A DNA stretch of 13,587 nt from Dictyocoela muelleri (lineage: Eukaryota > Microsporidia), in contig SDVU01000422.1 of the NCBI GenBank assembly GCA_016256075.1, forward strand, positions 1 through 13,587, written 5' to 3'. The translations under genes were made by a program, and so were the position numbers. The notes beneath the pieces were generated by a model that saw only the letters and a program-made list of their open reading frames with translations, was not told the origin of the DNA and did no database searches. This document shows positions 1 through 7,354 of this stretch, in pieces (within the stretch, counting starts at the first letter, position 1; each line of letters begins with the position of its first letter).

Positions 1-830
1 TTTATAAAAAAAAAGAATTAATTTAAATAACAGATATTTACTATTTATATGAAATGGAGGTATTATTTTAGTTTATAATATTTAAAAATCTTTATTATTC
101 TAGATATACCGATATTTATTACACTTTGGTAAAATACAGATTTTTTAATTGATTATATACAAATAACAAGTGTTGTAAAGCAATTAACCCATCAATATAC
201 CACAAATTTCCGAAAACCCTATTCAAGATATACAACCCGCGTAATATTTTTCCTTTTTTCTACTTAAATTTATTATGACTGTATTTTTACTCAACTAAAT
301 ATAATTTTTCGGTTATATTACATATTAGATACATCATTAAAAATATATAATCGCATTTCAGCAGAGCTGAGGCTATTCTTCGGATTTAAAACTAGATTTT
401 TATAAAAACTTACAACTATGATTTTTACATTTTTAAAAAATATACTTTTAAAGTTACTAAATTTAGAATTTTTTAATTGATAAGCCAAGCTTTTTAAAAA
501 AAATTTACATTATTTAGCTAATACTTTTTACGAAGTTTTTATTTTAAATGAAAAAATGGTCTCATATCTACTGAATAGCAATTTTTTTAAGGAATGGGTG
601 TTGATAAACTGTTGTAAAACAATTTTTATCTTTGGATCTTTATGTAATTTATATTTTCCATGCGTGCATTAGAATTTTTTAATAAAATATTTCGTGGCGA
701 GATTATGGTAAGTGCACATATAATGAGAACTGTTCAGAATTTATTATTGCTAAGTTTTTACCGTGGAGATTTTAATTTTTAATTTTAAAAAAATTCCCGG
801 TATTTTTACGGATTTTACGACATAAAAGCT
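1..830. other. AT-rich DNA, no gene recognised
   Basis: I see no open frame above background and no translation that I can place in a family on either strand. A stretch near 680-770 reads without stops for about 30 codons on the plus strand but matches nothing I know. The DNA has long A and T runs like the rest of the window and is probably decayed intergenic or transposon sequence. Confidence 0.5.
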
Positions 831-1148
831 GGATACTAGTAACATAATACGGAAAAAAAATTGTTAATAAATTTTTTTATTTAGAAACCAACTATTTTAT
901 ATATACTCGTAAATAATCAAAGTATTTGAGCTCGTAAAGTTTTTAGCATATTTATAGTTTAAAATATATATACAAAAAAAAAATCCCCTTCAGGGAATTT
1001 TTATATGTATATATATTTTAAACTATAAATATGCTAAAAACTTTACGAGCTCAAATACTTTTATTTTTTACGAGTATATATAAAATAGTTGGTTTCTAAA
1101 TAAAAAAATTTATGAACAAATTTTTTTCCGTATTCTGGTACTAGTACC
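831..1148. mobile_element. Fold-back palindrome P1 (MITE-like)
   Basis: The left arm (831-973) and the right arm (about 1006-1148) are reverse complements over about 140 bp with roughly eight mismatches, so about 94 percent identical. The outer ends are ggatactagtaac on the left and, read inward, ggtactagtacc on the right. The centre (about 974-1005) is a short A-rich loop holding tcccc/gggga. There is no coding capacity. High arm identity means a fairly young insertion or arm correction. I could not define a target-site duplication. It has the form of a non-autonomous snap-back DNA transposon, but the parent family is not visible here. Its ends differ from P2, P3 and P4. Confidence 0.75.
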
Positions 1149-1336
1149 AAAAACTGTGCGTAAAAACGCCAATGGCGTTTTTTCGGACTGCCTTTATAGA
1201 AAGCTCTCGCTGTGATATTAGTAGAGATTAAATTAAACGTTTTTATATTTTTAAAATTGTAATATACACGAGTGAAAATCTTCTATTTTTAGTGTGTATA
1301 TTACCATTTTAATAATTAAAAATTTCTTTTAGTTTA
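1149..1336. repeat. Spacer with two small inverted repeats
   Basis: This gap between P1 and the mariner element holds a 9-bp perfect hairpin (aaaaacgcc at 1162-1170, ggcgttttt at 1174-1182, 3-base loop) followed by T-rich DNA. It also holds a 17-bp inverted repeat with one mismatch (aaaattgtaatatacac at 1253-1269 against 1294-1310, 24-base loop). No gene is seen. Neither hairpin has a demonstrated role. Confidence 0.5.
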
Positions 1337-1338
1337 TA

Positions 1339-1435
1339 GGTTTTGTCAATCTAGATCGTCATTTCTAGGGGTTATGAATTTTTTAAAAAAAAAATTTGCA
1401 ACCTAGATCGTCATTCCGCCAATCTAGATCGTTAT
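1339..1435. repeat. Left terminal inverted repeat of the mariner element
   Basis: It holds three copies of the TCTAGATCGTCA box (near 1345, 1401 and 1419) and pairs with 2475-2589. Compared with the right repeat it lacks one box: the sequence passes directly from the outermost box into what follows the second box on the right. This fits loss of one unit of about 22 bp by recombination between neighbouring boxes. Confidence 0.8.
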
Positions 1436-1470
1436 AATTTGAATAAATAATAAAATTTTTTCAATTAAAT

Positions 1471-2469
1471 TTAATCATTAATGATTTTTTCATTTAAAAA
1501 CTTCTGCGCGTATGATAGATTATGTCTAAAAACCCCATTACAATCATTAGATGTAATCTGGGAAGGGGTATGATTAATAATATTAAACAATTCATCTTCA
1601 TTATTTAGATTAGCTGCTCGAACCAGGCTTTTCCATTTGCTGAAAGCATTATCAATTGGACTAAGGAAAGGAGAATAAGGTGGTAAAAAAATTTACCATT
1701 ATATTATTTTCAGCACATGTATGAATAAAATTAGATGTGCGATGTATTGATGCATTGTACAATATTAATTGACAATTTTAAAAGCCCAACTCATTTATTC
1801 TAGTTCCAAAATCGTTAATAAATCCACACATAGATTCGGAATTATATGGCGATGTTTATATTTTAAAATAAATAATTTTTTCGCGAGTCATGATTGCCAC
1901 CAATGAAATATTTCGCGTTCTAATAGCAGAAAAAGTTCTCGATCGTGATTACCCTAAAATTGAATGACCTCTTTTTTTCCTCATTGAAACATGAAACCCC
2001 ACTTCATCTAAAAAATAATTTCTCGATCTATTAAATATTTACTGAGATCATTAAACCAAATTGCATAATTTTTTCTTTCTAATAAAGCTTCTCGTTTATT
2101 TCTCCTTACATGAACATTGATAATTTTTTTCAATGTATAATGTAGATTTCTTAAATTTCTGGCAATAGTACTCTCTGAAACCACTAAATTCAGAGCACTC
2201 ATTTTAACCTTAATTTCTGAAAGCGTCAAGTCTGGTTGATTATTCACAATCTCGACTAATCTATTTTTATCAGCAAGACAAAGTTTACTTTTTTTATCAC
2301 CTCCAGTCTTACTAGCCGATGATATTCCCGTTTCTATAAATTTTTTAAAAATCGATGACACGGTTGTTCTTGGTATATTTAACATCTTTGAAATGTTGCT
2401 TATTTTAGTCCCCCTTTCATTCATTCTTACAATATTATTTCTATCATTTTGATTTACTCTTTGTTTCAT
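1471..2469 (-). pseudogene. Tc1/mariner transposase pseudogene (DD34D-like)
   Basis: The protein would be about 332 residues, normal for a Tc1/mariner transposase that cuts and pastes DNA between TA sites. Residues 1-153 read openly (2469-2011). A helix-turn-helix at about residues 8-45 (ISNISKMLNIPRTTVSSIFKKF) and a second DNA-binding domain at about 65-125 bind the terminal repeats. The DDE_3 catalytic domain follows: first Asp in DEVGF (2006-2008), then the DNASIHRT-type motif, then SPIDNAFSKWK supplying the third acid, with 34 residues between the second and third positions. Decay is clear: a one-base loss in a T run near 2010-2016, stops at 1949-1951, 1856-1858 and 1778-1780, the second Asp changed to Tyr (1757-1759), and a one-base gain in a T run near 1684-1690. 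The ATG at 2467-2469 abuts the right terminal repeat, as expected. Confidence 0.85.
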
Positions 2470-2474
2470 TAGGG

Positions 2475-2589
2475 TGACGATCTAGATTGACGAAATGACG
2501 ATATAGATTGCAAAACATTTTTCAACAATCCATAACCCACAAAAATGACGATCTAGATTGACGGAATGACGATCTAGATCGACAAATCA
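2475..2589. repeat. Right terminal inverted repeat of the mariner element
   Basis: Four copies of the TGACGATCTAGATTGACG box lie near 2475, 2493, 2545 and 2563. They run up to the transposase start codon, so binding by the transposase could also shut off its own promoter. That is inference from position. The repeat is one box longer than the left one. Confidence 0.8.
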
Positions 2590-2591
2590 TA

Positions 2592-3097
2592 TATACGAAA
2601 CCATTGTTCCCCGATTAAGATGCAAATATTATCGTAAGTGATTTTGTCTTAGAACAGAAGATTTCTAGAAACAAAGGTCTTGGGCCAAAGTTCACAAAAA
2701 CTTCCAGGTCTGAATATTTTTATATTTCGGGGAGGATTTGAATGTTCTCTTGTTGTGCTTAGCTTGTAAATTGTGGAAAATTTTGAAAATTTTTAATAAA
2801 CATAGTTTTATTCAATTTTATAATTATGAATCATTAAGAATGATTATTTAGTATAATAGAACCCCGCATAAAGTATCCCTAATAAAGGTACACTCTGTTT
2901 TTTTGTGAAAACCATCTTCGGGGGAACCTTCTAACCTCTTAATAAATTTATTTTTAAAAATCGTGAATTTTCCATAAACCATCTCCTTAGATAAAATTGT
3001 ACCTTTTTCAAAAAAAAATGTTCGTGAAAAAAAGGATTAAAATGAGATATAAGAGCTGCTTTTTGAAATAGAAGAAAAATCGAAAAAAAATATTACT
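2592..3097. other. AT-rich DNA, no gene recognised
   Basis: This gap lies between the mariner element and the Merlin pseudogene. It probably includes the 3' flank of the Merlin copy. I found no terminal repeat that I could pair with the far side, and no family-like translation. An 8-bp inverted pair (aaaggtac near 2885, gtaccttt near 2999) is too short to interpret. Confidence 0.45.
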
Positions 3098-3925
3098 TTA
3101 TTCGAAGCGTGTCAACCCATGCAAAATTTCTGTAAAGAGAGTTTCAGCAGTTTTTAAAAAATTTAAATTTTTTGAATATATAGCGAAATGTTTTTTTTGG
3201 ATTTCGGTTCCTCGAGTTTTGATATATTTTTTCTACCAAAACTTCATGTTCTCAATGGTCTGCGTGTGTATTTCTAAATTTTCTTGGTCTAAAAAAAGCT
3301 TTTTATGATTATTTTTTATGTATAAAACTAAGATACTCCAAGTTTTGATATCACTTCCTACTATCAGTAATTACAAATAATTTTAATATTTGTTTTGATT
3401 TATAATTTCAATTAATTTGTCACTGGCGCGTGACTTCACAACTTAAAAAAACATGTTTTTACTCTGTCTCGAGATAAAACCTACGCACCATGTGTTTTTG
3501 ATCAATCTACCTTTGTGGTATTACGACGATAAATACAAGTTTCGTCTACCTCAACTATTTTTCCAATACCTCCAATCTTTTCGTATTTTCTTTTATTCAA
3601 AACATTCATGATTAAATTAAAAACTAAGTCAATAACACATGTACTTACTTTATATTTTCTTTTTATTTTTTTTAGCTTTAGTTTTTTGAGTCCATTCATG
3701 AATAATTATAAGAATTGTTCTCAAAGGAGTTTTAAAACCAAAGAAAAATGAGCCTGCATTAATTGAAAAGAATAATCATGGTACTTATAATTTTTACACA
3801 CCCAGATAAGGCTCTCATCACTTTTCTCTGCTTCAAATACATGGTTTTTCTACATTTCTTGCATAGTTTTTCTGAAATTAGAAGACCTAATTCTACACTA
3901 AATCAAAAAGTTCGTGTGGCGTAGT
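3098..3925 (-). pseudogene. Merlin (IS1016/ISXO2-type) transposase pseudogene, copy 1
   Basis: Read on the minus strand across several frames, the family layout is clear. A zinc-ribbon comes first (CKKCRKTM near 3855, then WVCKN after a frame change). A helical DNA-binding stretch follows, then KIGGIGKIVEVDET with the first catalytic Asp at 3544-3546, GSDIKTW with the second Asp at 3350-3352, and HTQTIEN with the Glu at 3251-3253. A conserved tail (RGTEIQKKHFAIY) ends near 3098. The second Asp and the Glu are separated by 32 residues, four short of the usual DD36E, so a small deletion lies in the NHKK region. Only the stretch 3502-3699 is open for more than 60 codons; stops at about six places and at least two frame changes mark it as dead. 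The start is uncertain: coding-like sequence reaches about 3925. Terminal repeats were not found. Confidence 0.8.
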
Positions 3926-4148
3926 AAGTTTTTTATATAATTTTATACATGTAATCATAAGGGTATTTTTTCACCCCTAAAAAATAGCGGGTCTTATATC
4001 TTATTTTTACTAAAATAATGAAGAAGAAAAATTTAAAGAATAATGGGTGAATTTGGGGATAAAAATGAGGGTCTATGCTTTTATTATGTTTTTGCCCTAA
4101 TATCCCAATGAATAAAAAAATTTTAAACAAATATTTTAAAAAAAATAA
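3926..4148. other. AT-rich spacer, no gene recognised
   Basis: The minus strand is open from 4130 to 3933, but the translation is low-complexity, hydrophobic and like nothing known; I do not call it a gene. This stretch may hold the 5' end of Merlin copy 1, but no terminal repeat could be paired. A (TA)n run near 4156-4166 marks the edge of the SINE. Confidence 0.4.
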
Positions 4149-4149
4149 A

Positions 4150-4616
4150 AATCATTATATATATATTACATGTTGACAACATACATAGCTGCCAACTCAG
4201 AGAGTTGTCTCCTACTGTAATCTGTGATCTTTAGTTGTTAGGGTTCCTATAATACGTCACCTTCTAAGCTACTCAGAAGCCCAGCTGTATACGCGATTTT
4301 CGTTTTATCAATGACTCGGCAATTTAAAGGTAATTAGAGACTTGTCATGAATTTATATTTTTCGCTACTTTTCGACTAGGAGCATTGCCGAACTAATCCC
4401 GACACATAAGAGAGTCCCTTCTGCTTCATTGTCATATTAGACCAAGTCTTAATCAGCTATACCAAACTGGAACAACTGTATATTATACTATAACTATATA
4501 TTTATGACTGTTTAATGGCATTCCCTCATTATTTATTAAAGAGTGACGTCAGCGAGATTCGGACCACAATACACAAATTTTACATTCATGAGTGTTAACC
4601 ACTGAGCTATCTAGCT
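4150..4616 (-). mobile_element. tRNA-derived SINE
   Basis: On the minus strand the unit begins with a tRNA-like head: AGCTAGATAGCTCAGTGGTTA holds an RNA polymerase III A box at 4596-4609, and GGTCCGAATCT is a B box at 4555-4565, 30 bases apart. The arms of an acceptor stem do not pair, so it is not a tRNA gene. A unique body of about 390 bp follows and ends in a near-palindrome (ATGTTGTCAACAT, about 4170-4185) and a (TA)n tail, as SINE 3' ends often do. SINEs borrow a LINE reverse transcriptase; no LINE is visible in this window. The region is less AT-rich than its surroundings. I did not find clear target duplications. Confidence 0.65.
4555..4609 (-). promoter_or_regulatory. Internal Pol III promoter of the SINE (A and B boxes)
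   Basis: The A box TAGCTCAGTGGTTA (4596-4609) matches the eukaryotic consensus well. The B box GGTCCGAATCT (4555-4565) matches GGTTCGANTCC with changes at two positions. Order and spacing are right for transcription toward lower coordinates. Confidence 0.6.
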
Positions 4617-4686
4617 AAGTTAAAATAACAAATAACATTTTAAACATACAAATAAAAAAAAACAAATTGTTAATAAAATCACTTCA
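4617..4686 (+). repeat. 70-bp direct repeat R, left copy
   Basis: The stretch starting aagttaaaataacaaataac and ending cacttca recurs at 6660-6727 in the same orientation with about 85 percent identity. It starts exactly at the head of the SINE and lies just outside the MULE remnant. Its origin is unclear: it could be a pre-existing tandem repeat split by the MULE insertion. Confidence 0.75.
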
Positions 4687-4689
4687 CGT

Positions 4690-4728
4690 AATCCGACAAC
4701 GTGTCACAGTGAGGCGAGTTGCCGGATT
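4690..4728. repeat. Dyad element T, likely left end of the MULE
   Basis: AATCCGACAAC (4690-4700) and GTTGCCGGATT (4718-4728) form an imperfect 11-bp inverted repeat around a GC-richer core. A related sequence starting aatccgacaac lies at 6608-6636, on the far side of the MULE. Because each is partly symmetrical, the pair can be read as direct or inverted; as inverted ends they would delimit a MULE of about 1.95 kb. Confidence 0.55.
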
Positions 4729-4774
4729 TTCGTCTACAAAAAATAACCTCTAATAATCATGATCAAATTTATTT

Positions 4775-6457
4775 TATTAAAAGTCAAAGAGGCAAAAAGT
4801 CTTTTTATACCAAGGATACTCTTATAACTTACATCGATCAGAAACATATAGATCGACGTGGAGATGTATAGATCGTAAATTTAAAGGAAGAATATATTTA
4901 AATAATTAAATTTGCGGTAATTATTTCTGATTCTCATGATAAATTGTTGAATGTGAATGAAGCAGAGTATTTGCGAGATAAAGAGAGGAATATATCTTTG
5001 ATATTATAAGAAAGACCTCGTGATATTATAACAAAAGAAGTTTGACTAGAAAAATATTTCTTTATTAAAACATATTCTAATGAGAATATACTTTATTATG
5101 TTCTCACCTGGTTTCAGACCCCCTAAAAAATAGAAAATCATCCTTCATAATAAGAGAGGTAATAATATTTATTTGAAATAAGCTTAATGTGTCGAGAGAA
5201 GACCAAATATGAAATTATAATGATGTATAAACAAATATATGAGAGTTTCCAAAAATAGTTGCTTCGCGACTATTTTTGGAAACTCTAATATATTTGTTCA
5301 TACATCATTATAATTTCATATTTGGTCTTCTCTCGACACATTAAGCTTATTTCAAATAATAATTATTACCTCTTCTATTATGAAGGATGATTTTCTATTT
5401 TTAGGGGGTCTGAAACCCCGGTTAGAATCCTTTTTAGATAATATTACAAAAAAAAGAAAAAATATATTATTAATAATAATAGTGAAATTCCTAGTGAAAT
5501 AAGAAAAACATATACCTATTAATTAAATTTACTACACGATTCTGGTCAGGAAACAGAAAATAGATCATTCCATTTTTCAACAGAATCACATTTATTCTAT
5601 TTGAAAAACTCTGATGTTTGTATTGTGATAAAATTTTCAAATACTGCGCAAGAGGTTTTGAACAATTATATATAATAATGATGAAAATTAAAAACAAATT
5701 TTTCCCTTAGGTATATATTATTATGAGGAATAAATCAAAACAAAGTTATCTGAACTCATTTAATATTTTTAAAGAAAAAATCAATTATGAACCAATGTTT
5801 ATTATTATAGATTTTGAAATGACTGCCTTCATGGCATTAAAGGCAATATTTATTAATACCAATTTCAATGGATGTTTTTTTTTCATTTTTCACAAATTTT
5901 GTTCCGAAAAATTCAAAAAAAAACTTAATCATTTAATATAAGACAAATCGAAAATTTAGTGAATGTTATCGTTTAATACAATGATTTAGCATTTCTTCTC
6001 TATAATTATTAAAAAAAATAGAAAATTTAGAAAATTTTTTATTGAAACGTAAAATTGAGGAAATCTGTGAAATTTTTGTTGATTTAAAATAATACTACTG
6101 TTCTGATGTTGATAGAAAATCAGCAAGGTCTACATTTTTACTACATTTTTATTCAGTTGTGAATAGAATTTCTTCAAATATTCGATAGCAACTAATTATC
6201 TTGAAGGTTGGGATCGATCCTCGAATAACAATTTTATAAAAACACATCTGAGTCTATATGAATTTTTGGTTTAATTTAAGAAACAACATTCAATTATAGA
6301 AAATATAATAAATCAATTATTTTTCTGTAATCACAGAGTTTTAAATGATTAAAAAATATTTTTTAGTGAAAAAATTACAAAATATGATACATATCTCGAT
6401 ATTCAATATTTAAAAGTGATAGCAGCATTATTAAAATTAAAGAATAAAATCTTCTAA
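4775..6457 (+). pseudogene. MULE transposase pseudogene (FLYWCH + MULE domains)
   Basis: MULE transposases cut and paste DNA with a DDE domain. Here the N-terminal block reads as a FLYWCH zinc finger: KSQRGKK, then FLYQGYSYN, then STWRCIDRKFKGRI (Trp and Cys codons 4859-4867), then a SDSHDKL segment (His 4935-4937) standing for the usual HxH. After the P2 insertion, an FHFSTESHLFYL segment near 5560 is followed by a degraded position for the first catalytic Asp (no DGTF remains). Then comes an open block (5723-5938) with MRNKSKQSYL, IIIDFEMTAFMALKAIF (second Asp 5810-5812) and the GC...H motif. The third acid is in TNYLEGWDR (Glu 6203-6205). There are many stops and frame changes, so the gene is dead. 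The last recognisable residues end at the TAA at 6455-6457. The 72-codon open block is a fragment, not a gene. Confidence 0.75.
5107..5420. mobile_element. Fold-back palindrome P2, inside the MULE
   Basis: The arms of about 150 bp (from about 5107 and back from about 5420) are near-identical reverse complements with only a handful of mismatches. They meet at a small loop (agttgcttcgcgact, about 5257-5271). The ends read ggtttcagacccccta and its complement. It has no coding capacity. It sits between the FLYWCH and catalytic parts of the MULE pseudogene, so it came in after the MULE. The very high arm identity suggests it is among the youngest insertions here. No target duplication was clear. 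Confidence 0.75.
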
Positions 6458-6607
6458 TAAATAAGTAAAATTTGATTCATTATTTATAATTAAATTAATT
6501 AAGATCATTACAAATTATAGTTTAAAATGACTTTATATTTATTTAAAATCTCCTTTTTAAATTTTTATTAAAGATGATGATTTTTTATGGGTAATTTTTT
6601 GAGAAGA

Positions 6608-6636
6608 AATCCGACAACTCGTACAGCGAGACGATT
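6608..6636. repeat. T-like sequence, likely right end of the MULE
   Basis: aatccgacaactcg followed by tacagcgagacga is related to 4690-4717. In reverse complement, cgagttgtcggattt matches cgagttgccggattt at 4715-4729. It marks the downstream limit of the MULE remnant. Confidence 0.5.
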
Positions 6637-6659
6637 TTTCAGATAGCCGTTTTATATTA

Positions 6660-6727
6660 AAGTTTAAATAACCAATAACATTTTAAACATACGAATAGAA
6701 AAACAATTTGTTAATAGAATTACTTCA
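6660..6727 (+). repeat. 70-bp direct repeat R, right copy
   Basis: This is the second copy of the repeat at 4617-4686, same orientation, starting aagtttaaataaccaataac and ending tacttca. It lies just after the MULE end and directly before the pogo fragment. Confidence 0.75.
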
Positions 6728-6749
6728 ACTAAATAAATGTTAATAACAA

Positions 6750-7354
6750 CCAATCAACTCAAAGATAAAATCTAACTTGATTTACATTGGTCAATGCAGC
6801 TTATATAGTTATCTCCTTTATAACTGGATAACAAATTCAACAATACAATCATGCCAATCATCTAAATGCAATCAAATTCATAAAAGAATTGAAAAAAAAA
6901 CTTTTAAAAAATACAAAAGATCAAATATTTTTAATTGCGACGAAACATCTTTATTTTGCAAATTAATGTGAATAAAAGTTTTATTGGAGAAAAAGAAACA
7001 TCATCATGATATAAGAATAAAAAACCATGGCTGACATTCTTATACCACCTGTCTATTCGACGGTGAAATGTTGAATTCTTTAATTGCGGGAAAATATAAA
7101 TCACCTAGATCTGTGAAAAACGCCACATAAAATTACTAAAAAATTGAATACTAATCTCCAAAAAAAGACCTATGTGACACGCTAAATTTTTATAAATAGT
7201 TTATTTCGATTAAATGTTAAAATGTAAAATTATAGCCGAAAATAGCTCTATTGCTTGATAATACATCCTGCCATATTACTTCGACAATATTTTTTAACAT
7301 CGAAATTATTGCACTACACAAAGCATCACTTCTCTTATTCAGCCACTAGACCAG
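6750..7354 (+). pseudogene. pogo/Tigger-type (DDE_1) transposase fragment
   Basis: The DDE_1 catalytic domain of a pogo-family transposase is recognisable across frames. IFNCDETSLFCKLM carries the first Asp (6939-6941). FDGEMLNSLIAGKYKSPRSVKN follows near 7065-7130. LLLDNTSCHITS carries the second Asp (7257-7259), and TSLIQPLDQ carries the third (7349-7351). The second and third acids lie about 30 residues apart, as in pogo elements. The N-terminal CENP-B-type DNA-binding half is missing. Stops after LFCKLM and elsewhere and several frame changes make it dead. The fragment ends abruptly at LDQ, where a hAT terminal repeat starts, so the rest of the gene was displaced or lost. Confidence 0.75.

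Larger units (their letters stand above)
1339..2589 (-). mobile_element. Tc1/mariner-type element, full length but dead
   Basis: The element is 1.25 kb, flanked by TA on both sides (1337-1338 and 2590-2591), the target duplication of this superfamily. Its ends pair as inverted repeats: GGTTTTGTCAATCTAG on the left and, read inward, TGATTTGTCGATCTAG on the right. The terminal repeats of about 95-115 bp enclose one transposase gene on the minus strand (2469 to 1471). The repeats consist of iterated copies of a box close to CAATCTAGATCGTCATT, which would be transposase binding sites. The terminal repeats are well preserved while the gene has several lesions, so the copy could still be moved in trans if a live relative exists. 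That last point is inference. Confidence 0.85.
4690..6640 (+). mobile_element. Mutator-like element (MULE) remnant with FLYWCH finger
   Basis: The limits are set by the related T sequences at 4690-4728 and 6608-6636. Inside lies a plus-strand transposase remnant in two blocks, about 4775-5106 and 5421-6457, separated by palindrome P2. A typical MULE target duplication of 8-9 bp could not be read at these ends, so the borders are provisional. Confidence 0.6.

Noticed and set aside
1162-1186. Intrinsic bacterial-type terminator
   Set aside because: The hairpin followed by T-rich DNA looks like one, but nothing else in the window is bacterial and no gene ends there.
3933-4130. 65-codon minus-strand open frame
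   Set aside because: The translation is Phe/Ile/Lys-rich with no motif; chance openness in AT-rich DNA is enough.
4500-4616. tRNA gene
   Set aside because: A and B boxes are present, but the ends do not form an acceptor stem and no clean anticodon stem is seen; a SINE head explains it better.
5491-5697. 68-codon minus-strand open frame
   Set aside because: It is antisense to the MULE pseudogene, which explains the region on the plus strand.
4617-6727. Repeats R as LTRs of a small retroelement
   Set aside because: They lack TG...CA ends, the DNA between them encodes a MULE transposase, and no reverse transcriptase lies between them.
6777-6971. Independent small gene on the plus strand
   Set aside because: Its apparent start is a TTG and its residues are the middle of a pogo-type catalytic domain, so it is a fragment.
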